Source of the DNA: Bacterioplanes sp965233665
Lineage (GTDB): Bacteria; Pseudomonadota; Gammaproteobacteria; Pseudomonadales; Oceanobacteraceae
Reading direction: 5' to 3'
Length of the DNA stretch: 64,000 bases
NCBI GenBank assembly: GCA_965233665.1
Contig: CBDDTG010000047.1
Location: 1-64,000, forward strand
Below, piece after piece: positions 9,934 through 17,028 of the stretch. Every line of letters starts with the position of its first letter. The first letter of the stretch is position 1. The position numbers and the translations under genes were made by a program. A model generated the notes under the pieces. That model ran no database searches. It was given only the letters and a program-made list of their open reading frames with translations, and had not been told where the DNA came from.

Positions 9934-10676
9934 ATGAGCAAAGAACCTTATTGCAAAGCTCCAGTCATGCCCGAGACGTTGCATTCCAGTCTATGGCTGA
10001 GGCGGCCAGCTATGGCTCTTTAATCAGTTTTTTTAGAGAGTTGTTCAAATGCCACACGATAGAGGAAATCGCGACACAACTGTTTAGCGCCATGAGTGAC
10101 CTTAACTTGCATGTCAGTTTGCAGGTGCGAGGTCAAGAAACCATCACCAAACGCGATGATGGTCAAGGGATCAGTCCCATTGAAGAAGAGTTGTTCTCAA
10201 TGCTGAAGCGCAGCGGAAGAATATATCCATTTGGCCAGCGCTGCTTATTCAATCAAAAACATGCTTCGATTTTAGTCAAAAACATGCCAGACGACGAGGT
10301 CGAATCTGGCAGGCTCAGAGATTTGTTGTGTGTTGTGGTTGAGGGCTTGGAAATCAAAGTACAAGATCTAATGCGGCAAGCCACACTGGACACCGCTTTA
10401 AGCAGTGTTCGTCAAGTCAACCTAGAGCTGTCGCAAAAACTCAAGCAGTCCGAAGCGGACGGTGTAGATTCCGCGGACAGCGTCAACGACTTATTCCAAG
10501 AAATTGAGCGTAGCTTCGACTTTCTGGATTTATCTGAGGAGCAAGAAGCATTTTTTATGGACTTGATGGGCCGCAGTCGTCGCGAAATGGGCCAGCTTAC
10601 TCAATATGTCTATGAAATGAAGGCCCGAATGAAGCACTTGGTTGAGGTGCTCGAGAAAGCCTCAAGCTCGGACTAA
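9897..10676 (+). CDS. C-terminal part of the frameshifted REC-EAL-REC regulator
   Basis: In the +1 frame relative to the preceding gene. The homologous reading starts at about 9861 (DFIAKPFELS, the conserved lysine-proline end of the second receiver) and goes on through a helical, coiled-coil-rich region of about 240 residues ending in KHLVEVLEKASSSD. The C-terminal region has no domain I recognise; it may be a GAF-like or dimerisation module. As a separate protein it would lack any start with a good ribosome site (the first possible codon is TTG at 9897), so it is best read as the tail of the upstream gene. Confidence 0.75.
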   Translation: MSAKLQRISSYLDEQRTLLQSSSHARDVAFQSMAEAASYGSLISFFRELFKCHTIEEIATQLFSAMSDLNLHVSLQVRGQETITKRDDGQGISPIEEELFSMLKRSGRIYPFGQRCLFNQKHASILVKNMPDDEVESGRLRDLLCVVVEGLEIKVQDLMRQATLDTALSSVRQVNLELSQKLKQSEADGVDSADSVNDLFQEIERSFDFLDLSEEQEAFFMDLMGRSRREMGQLTQYVYEMKARMKHLVEVLEKASSSD

Positions 10677-10713
10677 AGCGACCAGAAATGGCCGCTTTTA
10701 TTCGGCATCCTTT

Positions 10714-10741
10714 ATTTCCGATAATATCAATTATCGGAAAT
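10714..10741. other. Left prophage junction, Xer/dif-like 28-bp site
   Basis: Two 11-base arms, ATTTCCGATAA and TTATCGGAAAT, are perfect inverted repeats around a 6-base centre TATCAA. This 11-6-11 layout with TAA/TTA inner ends is that of XerC/XerD (dif) sites; the right arm matches the usual XerD arm at 8 of 11 positions. The centre and right arm (10725-10743) recur as a 19-bp direct repeat at 20692-20710, bounding the prophage. Use by XerCD is inference. Confidence 0.7.
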
Positions 10742-10783
10742 AGTATGGGTAATAACGGACCCTGTTTGGCGCTTGCCGCCCAT

Positions 10784-10816
10784 GTTGACGGAACCGGTCT
10801 GGTTCCGCCCGTCAAC
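10784..10816. repeat. Strong bulged hairpin beside the left prophage end
   Basis: GTTGACGGAACC pairs with GGTTCCGCCCGTCAAC across a 5-base loop, leaving a small bulge. It lies between the attachment core and the 3' end of the phage lipoprotein gene. No T run follows on either strand, so a simple terminator is doubtful; a recombination accessory site or a replication/packaging structure is possible. Confidence 0.5.
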
Positions 10817-10858
10817 ACACCTTTTAGAACAAATTATCATAATGATTTTTTGTCAGCT

Positions 10859-11350
10859 TCAAGGTGCTTTGAAATTAGAAATGCTCATGATGGCATTTTC
10901 AGCACCTGTATCGGCAATTGTGGCCACACTGCTGTGGTAAATCTTGTTGTTTGCACCGGTGACGCTTATCGCGCTGGTATGACCAAACACAGCAATGGTC
11001 ATCCCGTTCCCAAGAACTGATAACTCCGATACGCCGTCTTTGACGATGATTGTGTGGCCATCGCCTAAGGCTTCGATTGTTGCCAGCCCGCCGTCAACGC
11101 ATACCGTCGAGCCGGAGTCTTTGACCACCAAATCGGTCGAAGCAATTGGCGTTACAACATATTTTTGATTGTCTTCGAACACCAACGCGTCCTCACCAGC
11201 GTTTACGCTGGCTGCGCCCTGGCATATTTCAGCAGCGTCTGAATAGCTCTGCGCACTGGTTGTTTCCACATTGTCATTGCTTGATGACGAGCCACCGCCG
11301 CCGCATGCGGTGACTGCGATGGCCAAGGCGGCCGCAAGGTAGGATTTCAT
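10859..11350 (-). CDS. Prophage-borne lipoprotein with repetitive beta domain (DUF3060-like)
   Basis: 163 residues; signal peptide with lipobox VTACGGGG (lipidated Cys about 16), a serine-rich linker, then short glycine- and valine-rich repeats (VVKDSG, VCVDGGLATIEAL, IIVKDG, LSVLGNG, ISVTGANN) suggesting a small beta-solenoid like DUF3060 proteins. It is the last gene of the leftward block, next to the left attachment core. A similar lipoprotein (20764-21375) lies in the same orientation just outside the right junction, so the phage may have picked up a host neighbour gene. Likely accessory and expressed in the lysogen; function unknown. Confidence 0.8.
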   Translation of the reverse strand: MKSYLAAALAIAVTACGGGGSSSSNDNVETTSAQSYSDAAEICQGAASVNAGEDALVFEDNQKYVVTPIASTDLVVKDSGSTVCVDGGLATIEALGDGHTIIVKDGVSELSVLGNGMTIAVFGHTSAISVTGANNKIYHSSVATIADTGAENAIMSISNFKAP

Positions 11351-11386
11351 TAGTAGCTGTCCCTTCCATGAATTGGGACAGCCATT

Positions 11387-11512
11387 CTAATTCGAGCTGG
11401 CGCGAATCTCTAATACGGTGATGCGCCGTTCAAGTCTCCACAACATTGCAAAAACCGCCCAGATGGCGACATCACCACCAGCTGCGACATACTGAAACAG
11501 ATCACCCTCCAT
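11387..11512 (-). CDS. Small holin-like membrane protein (41 aa)
   Basis: Starts within the end of the preceding 37-residue gene (overlapping frames), with GAG-rich sequence before the ATG. Short N-terminus, one hydrophobic helix (VAIWAVFAMLW), then a charged RLERRITVLEIR tail: the layout of many phage holin or anti-holin proteins. Two genes downstream of the peptidoglycan-degrading protein, so a lysis role is plausible. No homologue is claimed. Confidence 0.5.
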   Translation of the reverse strand: MEGDLFQYVAAGGDVAIWAVFAMLWRLERRITVLEIRASSN

Positions 11513-11615
11513 TGATGACCTCTGCGCCCTTGTCGATTATCGCCGCTCGCTGCTCTGTCGTGATGCTCACACCAAAGTAACCCAACAGGATGGCCAATAT
11601 ATGCGTTAAAAACAT
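11502..11615 (-). CDS. Small membrane protein in the lysis block (37 aa)
   Basis: Begins MFLTHILAILLGYFG, a single N-terminal hydrophobic helix, followed by a polar tail ending in VINGG. It overlaps the next gene by 11 bases and sits 16 bases after the previous one, as expected for a real gene in this packed operon. Could be a second lysis protein or a virion membrane protein. Confidence 0.45.
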   Translation of the reverse strand: MFLTHILAILLGYFGVSITTEQRAAIIDKGAEVINGG

Positions 11616-11631
11616 TTTTGTTTTGGGATGT

Positions 11632-11931
11632 TTATTGCTGTTCAAGGTCACTTAGTTGTCCCTCTATTCCATTGATTCCTGTATCACTGCCAAGCGCCTC
11701 TGCTGCCGCATCAATTTTGTCGAACAGCCAGAAAAAGCCGCTTTGCACGTTCTCTTCTCCAACTACCGCATTCACGCCTTGGTTGACTAGGTTGTCCTCA
11801 TGGGCTGGGTTCAACCGTGTTTGCGCCCACTCGGCGGCTTGCGTAGCTTTGCGTTTGGCGTACCACAAACTACCCACGGCCACGCCCAGGAGTGCAGCAA
11901 ACTTAATCAAGTCGGCCTGGCCGCGTGTCAT
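11632..11931 (-). CDS. Prophage membrane protein, unknown function
   Basis: The start at 11931 gives an ATGA overlap with the upstream lysis gene; 99 residues. One hydrophobic segment near the N-terminus (LIKFAALLGVAVGSLWYA), then a basic and alanine-rich stretch and a soluble tail ending GQLSDLEQQ. PM2-like phages have an internal membrane with many such proteins, so it may be a virion or lysis component. Not recognised as a named family. Confidence 0.6.
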   Translation of the reverse strand: MTRGQADLIKFAALLGVAVGSLWYAKRKATQAAEWAQTRLNPAHEDNLVNQGVNAVVGEENVQSGFFWLFDKIDAAAEALGSDTGINGIEGQLSDLEQQ

Positions 11932-12389
11932 GTTGACGCCCATTCAATGCCCATGGCGATTTGCTCAGCACTGTATGGCTGCTTGCCGTTTTCGTGTTTG
12001 ATAATTGCAGCCATTAGGCCCGGTAGCTGTGTCGGGAACTGCAGCGAATCATCAGGGCTAACGCCTAGAGCGCTTGAAACGTGGTTGATGTAGGCGCTGG
12101 TATTGTTCTCGTTAGTGGGCGCGTAACGGCTAATGATGCCGCGTACGGAGCGCAGCCCGTGAACTTCGCGGTAGTTTTGCAGCAGCCGCGCTAATGCACG
12201 TAGGCCAAACTCAGGAGTTTCAAATATTGCAAACTCTCCGTCGGTGCCCTGCTGACCTTGCCATGTGTCACCGGCTGTATCGCGGATGTTCCCCGGGTTG
12301 TTGTTGCGAATGCCCCGCGGTTCACTGTCGCTTCGACTGAGCATAAAAAAAACCAATATGGCCAGAGTGGCCAACGCTTTAATGTGCAT
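11928..12389 (-). CDS. Virion-associated or lytic peptidoglycan-degrading protein
   Basis: 153 residues: an N-terminal hydrophobic segment (ALATLAILVFFML; signal anchor) and the motif RGIRNNNPGNIR, followed by W-x-G-x-x-G-x-D-x-x-F and YINHVSSALGV. This NNPGNIR family is common in phages as a structural lysin related to lysozyme-like transglycosylases. It overlaps the previous gene by 11 bases and the next by 4. Probable roles: local wall opening on entry or lysis at release. The family match is confident; which of the two roles applies is not known. Confidence 0.75.
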   Translation of the reverse strand: MHIKALATLAILVFFMLSRSDSEPRGIRNNNPGNIRDTAGDTWQGQQGTDGEFAIFETPEFGLRALARLLQNYREVHGLRSVRGIISRYAPTNENNTSAYINHVSSALGVSPDDSLQFPTQLPGLMAAIIKHENGKQPYSAEQIAMGIEWAST

Positions 12390-12579
12390 GAATTACGCGG
12401 CGTATTTCGTCGCCGTTGTCGTCGGTTTCTAGTATGTAAAATTCGCGTTTGGCGGCGTCGTATTTTTTGCCCAGTAAGGGCGGCGCATTTTCCAGCCAGA
12501 TAATGTCTTGATGCTCAAAAACATCGCATTGCAGCTCGGCGGCCACTTCGTTAGACAGAATAAAAAAACCCGTTTTCAT
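12379..12579 (-). CDS. Small soluble prophage protein (66 aa)
   Basis: Coupled to the preceding gene by a TAATG-type overlap. Begins MKTGFFILSNEVAAEL and is rich in acidic residues; no membrane segment or signal. Sits between the putative vertex genes and the lysin. Many phages place small accessory virion or chaperone proteins here. Not recognised. Confidence 0.6.
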   Translation of the reverse strand: MKTGFFILSNEVAAELQCDVFEHQDIIWLENAPPLLGKKYDAAKREFYILETDDNGDEIRRVIHAH

Positions 12580-12935
12580 TAGGCTATTTCCTCGCGAATT
12601 TCGACGGTTACCGCCATGTTTCTGAACTGCCCTGTTCCAAATATCGCGCTTTGTCTTTGTACGGATATGATCGGGATGTAATCGTGTGCGGCATAGAGTT
12701 TTGAGCCTGATAGCCTGATTCCAAGGCCGATGTCCATTGGCGTAAATATATGCAAGTCATTTGTATTGCCCTGGCCCGTTGAAAATACACCCCCCCCTGA
12801 GAGCTCTACCCGAGTAATAACTGACTTACTGGCATCGACGCCGACTGGTACTCCCGCAGTCTTCAATGCTGAGGCAGATGCCGATACCGTCACTGTACGA
12901 TAACTTTTACCCGCAGCGCCGCTAACTGTAATCAT
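12579..12935 (-). CDS. Probable virion protein, unknown (118 aa)
   Basis: The chosen ATG at 12935 overlaps the stop of the upstream gene (ATGA); a longer frame to 12983 exists but would overlap by 52 bases. The protein (MITVSGAAGKSYRTVTV) is mostly predicted beta strand, rich in Val, Ser and Gly, ending VTVEIREEIA. With its upstream neighbour it probably forms part of a vertex or spike. Inference from position and composition only. Confidence 0.6.
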   Translation of the reverse strand: MITVSGAAGKSYRTVTVSASASALKTAGVPVGVDASKSVITRVELSGGGVFSTGQGNTNDLHIFTPMDIGLGIRLSGSKLYAAHDYIPIISVQRQSAIFGTGQFRNMAVTVEIREEIA

Positions 12936-13492
12936 TTGACCGACTCCATAATTTTTGCTGTTCCTGAAGCGTTCGAAACGCAATAAAGCGCCGCTGTGTT
13001 TTCAGCGTTTAATGTGTTGCCGGCGCTTATTTTAATCCCCGTCGCTGCGCTGACCGTCGCATCGGCACCGATCCAGATATCAACATCGCATTGGATACTT
13101 ACGTTCAGCCTGTCGGCGTTGAACGGTACTAATACGCCTGGCGTTGTACCGACGCTTTGCGTCGATGAGGCCCAGCCGCTGCCGCCGGCATTGACTACTT
13201 GCAACAGACCGTTAACGTCCACGTCGCCAGACAAGCGGCTATCAGTGACCGGCAACTCGCTAGTAACGATGGTGATTACTTGATCAATTGGGGATTTGAG
13301 GCGCAGCCAATCATAGCCCTGGCCCTCACTGTTGAGCATATCGACGCCCAGGCCGGTGATGATGTCGCTGGCTATGCCATTGCTGGCCGCAACACTGATC
13401 CGCTCTTTACCCGACAAAATACGGAAATAGCGCCCGGTCGCATTAATCATTGACTCAATGCCTGCGGTTAGCTGAACGTCCTGCAACTGCAT
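12932..13492 (-). CDS. Candidate vertex/spike protein of the PM2-like prophage
   Basis: 186 residues of mainly beta character (VQLTAGIESMINATGRYFRIL, DIWIGADATVSAATGIKI). Small Gly/Ser/Thr-rich beta proteins downstream of the capsid gene in tailless phages often form pentons or receptor-binding spikes. PM2's spike P1 is larger (about 335 residues), so this would be a reduced or split version, perhaps together with the next gene. Start and stop overlap both neighbours, confirming the frame. Confidence 0.5.
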   Translation of the reverse strand: MQLQDVQLTAGIESMINATGRYFRILSGKERISVAASNGIASDIITGLGVDMLNSEGQGYDWLRLKSPIDQVITIVTSELPVTDSRLSGDVDVNGLLQVVNAGGSGWASSTQSVGTTPGVLVPFNADRLNVSIQCDVDIWIGADATVSAATGIKISAGNTLNAENTAALYCVSNASGTAKIMESVK

Positions 13493-14196
13493 TAACGACG
13501 CCCTCCCAACAGCATTAGAACGCCCATCCCCGCCACAGCAAACATTGCATATTTGGTTGTGCTTTCCGCTACTCGCTCGTCTGCGCCCTTCGATGATTCG
13601 AACATATATTCCATGGCGCCATCCGTAGCTGCTGCGCTGGTGACCTGTGCATCAGTGACCATTGCTGCCGCTCTCGAAAAAAGACTTTCGTAGCGATCTA
13701 AGGAGCCGTCTGCAAAATCAAACATATTTTCGTTTTGATTTCCTGCAAACCCGAGTGCGCTTGCCAAAGCATCGCTGGCTGTCCTGGATGCTTCCCGCGC
13801 TGCACTGGCTGCGCTTTCGGCAGCGTCCCTTGCTGCACTGGTCGCCTGGTCGATTGCATCTCGAGTCACATCTGCGTTGCTTTGAATGGCTTCCGACATG
13901 ACTTCGCCAGATGCTGCCGCAGTGTACGCAGCGCTATTAAGCGCATTGGTGACTGTGTTGTCGTTAATTTGCGCAAGTGATACAGCTGCATCTGTGGCAC
14001 GAGTGCTTGCCAGCGTCCCAGCTTCTAATGCCGTTTGAGCCATACCAGCAGCGACTGCAATTGATCCGTGATCAGATTGCGTGATTGTAATGTCGCCGTC
14101 GCCGAGTGTCTGGGCACCTCCATTTGTACCGCCGGATAGGCTTGCACCTTGTAGGGTGTTGTCTTTACTGCTGCTACTGCTACTTAAAAAGCCCAT
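13492..14196 (-). CDS. Alanine-rich prophage membrane/virion protein
   Basis: 234 residues. N-terminal serine run (MGFLSSSSSSK), a Gly-rich part, a long alanine-rich helical stretch (about 75-175, with AARDAAESAASAAREASRTA), and a C-terminal hydrophobic helix (YAMFAVAGMGVLMLLGG) followed by RR. That fits a protein anchored in the internal virion membrane with a coiled-coil rod outside it. Stop overlaps the start of the next gene. No family recognised. Confidence 0.6.
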   Translation of the reverse strand: MGFLSSSSSSKDNTLQGASLSGGTNGGAQTLGDGDITITQSDHGSIAVAAGMAQTALEAGTLASTRATDAAVSLAQINDNTVTNALNSAAYTAAASGEVMSEAIQSNADVTRDAIDQATSAARDAAESAASAAREASRTASDALASALGFAGNQNENMFDFADGSLDRYESLFSRAAAMVTDAQVTSAAATDGAMEYMFESSKGADERVAESTTKYAMFAVAGMGVLMLLGGRR

Positions 14197-14199
14197 GCG

Positions 14200-14481
14200 T
14201 TATCCCTTTTTGGCGATATATAGAACGCCAGCACCAATGGCAGCTATTGCTGCCCAAATTAATAAGGAACCTGCTTGGCCTGCATCGGCACGCTTATTAA
14301 CGGCACTGTAGAATCCGGCTGATAGACCACCAATACTGTTCATTAAGGCGGGGCTGACACCGCCGTTAACGTTAATGCTTTGAAAGATTGATTCGTTTGT
14401 ATTGTTGACGGTGTCACCGCCCATAGATGCACTGCTGCCTGCATCTATTCCGCCCTGCCCACCTGTAATGCTCGGAGTCAT
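14200..14481 (-). CDS. Small virion membrane protein (93 aa)
   Basis: Gly/Ser/Asn-rich soluble N-terminus and a single C-terminal hydrophobic helix (SLLIWAAIAAIGAGVLYIA) ending KKG. The layout matches its neighbours and the small membrane proteins beneath the PM2 capsid (P3/P6 type). Spaced 3 bases from the next gene and 9 from the previous. Confidence 0.65.
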   Translation of the reverse strand: MTPSITGGQGGIDAGSSASMGGDTVNNTNESIFQSINVNGGVSPALMNSIGGLSAGFYSAVNKRADAGQAGSLLIWAAIAAIGAGVLYIAKKG

Positions 14482-14490
14482 ATCAGCCTC

Positions 14491-14817
14491 TTACTTCAAC
14501 AGTTTTAGCAGCAGTGCAATGCCCAGCGCACCACCGGCTACATACAGCGCTGTTTTGTTAACAGGCACTCCACCGATATTAAAAGCAGCAGTTCCGGCTC
14601 CCTGCCCACTACCGGATGTGACAGGTGCCTGCGTAGTGGTTGCAGTCGGTTGCGCGTTAGGTCGCTGCGTGACGTTGTTAGGGATACTTCCCATGACCGC
14701 CTGGTCGCTCGTTGCCTGATTGCCAGCATTTTGAGCACGGGCAGTTTCGATGGTGACATGCCCCTTTACCAACTCGCTAAGCTGGTCAGAAACATTAAAA
14801 CCGTCCCAAATCGACAT
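14491..14817 (-). CDS. Small virion membrane protein (108 aa)
   Basis: Starts MSIWDGFNVSDQLSEL; a Gln/Thr/Ala-rich linker (about 45-75) leads to a C-terminal hydrophobic helix (ALYVAGGALGIALLLKLLK). It follows the capsid gene by 9 bases. Candidate lattice protein linking capsid and internal membrane; assignment by position and layout. Confidence 0.65.
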   Translation of the reverse strand: MSIWDGFNVSDQLSELVKGHVTIETARAQNAGNQATSDQAVMGSIPNNVTQRPNAQPTATTTQAPVTSGSGQGAGTAAFNIGGVPVNKTALYVAGGALGIALLLKLLK

Positions 14818-14826
14818 AATGCCCCC

Positions 14827-15621
14827 TTAAATACCGTGGAAACCGTCGATGTATTCAACCAAAGTGGTCAATCCGCCTGCGCTGCCAAGTGTTGGTTTTA
14901 ACCGCATGTCGACTAAGTTTGCTGTCGGCATGAGCTGATCCGCCTTACTGAGAATGTTCAGATCAAGGTGCGTAGCTTTGGAAGTTAGCGGGCTGCGTCC
15001 ATATTGTTTTTGGGTTGCTTCTAACAGCCCTTTTGGCCAATCCACCACTTTGAATGCGCCGGCCCCGTTGTTTGTGCTCAACTCAACGTGATTAACGTCG
15101 TCTTTGAACAAATGCAGCGCTGTGATACGTGCACCACGCGGAATATTGTCAATATCCTGCTTGCCTGCTGTCGCGAAGGTGACGGGATACTCGCGCAATT
15201 TAGTAATGGCACCCAGCCGAGCAGGAGCACGGCGGATTGCATATGCATCAATTTTGGGATTGGTGACACCGCTGTCGATATCAAACTGAATTGTGACGCT
15301 CGGCACGTCCAGCGTTCCCAGGCTAGTCAGTGTGCGTTCAATTTCGGTTTTCATTTCCGGACGGTAAAACCAGCAGGTCAACATACCCGTTGCTTCGACG
15401 CGGCTGTAATATTTGTTCAAGTCGGCAATTACACTACCGTCTTTCACGTCCCATAGTGCCTTACTGCCTACAATGACTTTAAAGTTCTTCAAGTCTGCAG
15501 GTGTGCAATTAGTAAGCTTGAATGTCACTTGGTCATAGGTTGTTCCCAGTGGCAAACGCAGCGAAGCCCGTGCGCCGGCGCTTACTTGTTCAACCGTTGG
15601 CATTTCTGCATATTCACGCAT
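14827..15621 (-). CDS. Major capsid protein, PM2 P2-like double jelly-roll
   Basis: 264 residues against 269 for PM2 P2. Recalled similarity to P2 runs through the N-terminal half: a V-x-AG-x-x-x-S-x-x-LP-G-TY start, a TP-x-x-xKN-x-x-V segment, an FxRPEMK segment, and LGT with an FDID-x-G segment; the C-terminus ends with VEYIDGF against VEYMGVW. PM2 P2 folds as two jelly rolls and forms trimeric capsomers on a pseudo T=21 shell over a lipid membrane. A GGGGGG run lies upstream of the ATG. Two tiny membrane-protein genes precede it. Confidence 0.88.
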   Translation of the reverse strand: MREYAEMPTVEQVSAGARASLRLPLGTTYDQVTFKLTNCTPADLKNFKVIVGSKALWDVKDGSVIADLNKYYSRVEATGMLTCWFYRPEMKTEIERTLTSLGTLDVPSVTIQFDIDSGVTNPKIDAYAIRRAPARLGAITKLREYPVTFATAGKQDIDNIPRGARITALHLFKDDVNHVELSTNNGAGAFKVVDWPKGLLEATQKQYGRSPLTSKATHLDLNILSKADQLMPTANLVDMRLKPTLGSAGGLTTLVEYIDGFHGI

Positions 15622-15623
15622 GG

Positions 15624-15764
15624 CTAGCCCCCCTTCACGACGTTTGCGACTGTGCCCATGCCCGCTTTACGCGCGCCGTAGACGATTAAACCAGTAACCA
15701 ACCCAGCTGCTACGATGGTGAATAGCTGCTTTTGGTCGATGTTGCGACGAATCCAAGTATTCAT
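15624..15764 (-). CDS. Tiny prophage membrane protein (46 aa)
   Basis: MNTWIRRNIDQKQLFTIV leads into a hydrophobic helix with a glycine-rich face and ends NVVKGG. It starts on the stop of the preceding 29-residue gene (TAATG) and ends 2 bases before the capsid ATG. Such sub-50-residue membrane proteins are typical of PM2 (P5-P10 type). Confidence 0.6.
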   Translation of the reverse strand: MNTWIRRNIDQKQLFTIVAAGLVTGLIVYGARKAGMGTVANVVKGG

Positions 15765-15853
15765 TACTCACCCGCCTTGTTTTGCTGCATTTTGTTCAGA
15801 GCCACCACAACAGCCACGGCTGCTGCAACGGTCATCCAGTCGATTTTTGGCAT
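15764..15853 (-). CDS. Tiny prophage membrane protein (29 aa)
   Basis: Begins MPKIDWMTVAAAVAVVVAL and ends NKMQQNKAGE: one hydrophobic helix with a polar tail. GCAGG precedes the ATG. First gene after the mid-operon terminator, so it probably heads the late (structural) transcript. Confidence 0.5.
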   Translation of the reverse strand: MPKIDWMTVAAAVAVVVALNKMQQNKAGE

Positions 15854-15899
15854 TCCTGCACCCTCGAAAAGCGATAATTGCGTTGTGTTTTATAGGCAT

Positions 15900-15930
15900 A
15901 AAAAAAGCCGCTGCTTTGTGCAACGGCTTT
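15900..15930 (-). terminator. Rho-independent terminator between packaging ATPase and structural genes
   Basis: On the minus strand AAAGCCG and CGGCTTT pair around a 13-base loop, followed by a run of T. It sits just after the ATPase gene, dividing the leftward block into an early/packaging part and a structural part. Confidence 0.75.
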
Positions 15931-15939
15931 CCGGTTGTG

Positions 15940-15953
15940 GAACCTATAGGTTC
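15940..15953. promoter_or_regulatory. Perfect 14-bp palindrome, candidate operator
   Basis: GAACCTATAGGTTC is a perfect inverted repeat between the ATPase stop and the terminator. Candidate binding site for the phage regulator or a late activator controlling the structural genes; no protein assigned. Confidence 0.4.
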
Positions 15954-15956
15954 AAA

Positions 15957-16604
15957 TTAATTTTGATAGGTGAGTTTTTTGAGCTTAGCGGCTTCCCCGC
16001 TGGACTCGTCGAGGTGGTAAAACTCCAGAGGTTTGAGTGCCCGGACTTGATCTGGTGAGGTGTCCAACAGCTCCGCAAAGCGCTTAATATTGGGGCCTTT
16101 CTGCATGCCTACCCAGAAGCATTCGCACTGGTCGTAAACGGTTTTTGGGATTTCTTGCGGTCGCTGCGTGACTGCGTGAATGCGGGCGCCGTACTTTCTG
16201 CCCTCGTTGTACAGTTTGCGCAGATTCGGAGCGGCACGGCCCACGGTTTCCACCACTCGCGCTAGTTCTTCGATCACCACATAGGTGGCTCTGGTGCCGT
16301 CCAGCACTGCCCAAACGACCGATGCCCACCATTCAAAGGTTTCTGAGCTGCTGTCTCCGTCCCACCCCAAGCGAAAACCTCGGCCTGATTTGAGCGCCCG
16401 TTTTAGCGCGTTGATGTAGTCGTTTTTGCTGCTGTAGTAGGTGGTGCCTTTTTCGTGGTCGTGGCTCACGTCCCATAGAAGGCAGCGCACCCCGCGGCGG
16501 GGGATGGCTTTGTTTTGCTTCAGTGCCTGGCTTTTGCCGCTGCCACTTTTGCCTATGTATAGCGTGTGCTCGTTAGGCTGCTTTGGGTTCGGGTTCTTCG
16601 CCAT
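15957..16604 (-). CDS. Genome-packaging ATPase, FtsK/HerA type (PM2 P9-like)
   Basis: 215 residues. Walker A GKSGSGKS at 18-25, Walker B YVVIEE at 108-113, and the polar HAVTQRPQEIP segment near 143-153 where related ATPases carry sensor residues. Packaging ATPases of membrane-containing double jelly-roll viruses (PRD1 P9, PM2 P9) have this size and order. It would pump DNA into the preformed membrane-lined capsid. GGAGGAG precedes the ATG; the start overlaps the upstream gene by 32 bases. Confidence 0.87.
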   Translation of the reverse strand: MAKNPNPKQPNEHTLYIGKSGSGKSQALKQNKAIPRRGVRCLLWDVSHDHEKGTTYYSSKNDYINALKRALKSGRGFRLGWDGDSSSETFEWWASVVWAVLDGTRATYVVIEELARVVETVGRAAPNLRKLYNEGRKYGARIHAVTQRPQEIPKTVYDQCECFWVGMQKGPNIKRFAELLDTSPDQVRALKPLEFYHLDESSGEAAKLKKLTYQN

Positions 16605-17028
16605 CGCTGTTTTTCTCCTCCTCGGCCTTAGCTGCCATCACTTGTGCCCGAATACTTAAACCCACCATGGCTAGGACGCCGGCGAGCTCCAGTTCTTCTT
16701 TGTAGGCCAGCAACCACGGGGGCAAACCGCCTGCACCGTATTTCAGTAATACAGGCTTTAGCTTTTGCTGAACTTGGTTTTTCTGCTCTTGCTTAATATC
16801 CGCCGCTGGCCAAAACATGCCGACGGTTTGCTCAATGACGGCCACGGCTACATGCGCCGATACCTCGGCTTTTTGCTCTGCCAGTTTCTGATCTGCTTTG
16901 GCTGCTGCGTCAGCTGCGTCATCGGTTGCTGGGTTGTAGTCTTGCTGCTCTAGTTCGGTCAGCGCGTCCAGTTCGATCAGTTCGTCGTGTTGTTCTTCCG
17001 GTTGTTGTTCGGTTGCTTGCTCGCTCAT
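16573..17028 (-). CDS. Acidic prophage protein with possible membrane segment
   Basis: 151 residues. The first 45 are very acidic (Glu/Gln-rich), then a helical alanine-rich part, a PPWLLAYKEELELAGVLAMVGLSI stretch (partly hydrophobic), and an acidic tail. ATGA overlap with the upstream gene. Found between Rep and the packaging ATPase; could be a packaging partner or internal virion protein. Not recognised beyond PM2-like context. Confidence 0.55.
   Translation of the reverse strand: MSEQATEQQPEEQHDELIELDALTELEQQDYNPATDDAADAAAKADQKLAEQKAEVSAHVAVAVIEQTVGMFWPAADIKQEQKNQVQQKLKPVLLKYGAGGLPPWLLAYKEELELAGVLAMVGLSIRAQVMAAKAEEEKNSDGEEPEPKAA

Noticed and set aside
9897..10676. A separate gene for the helical C-terminal protein
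   Set aside because: Its sequence begins mid-receiver and joins the upstream frame by one base; no independent ribosome site is seen.
10714..10741. Left att palindrome taken as an ordinary transcription terminator
   Set aside because: The stem is A/T-rich without a T run, and its centre and one arm recur at the other prophage end, so an attachment role explains it better.
10714..10741. Calling this the chromosomal dif site
   Set aside because: The arms and centre differ from typical gammaproteobacterial dif; it could be dif-like, but chromosome position and skew are not visible here.
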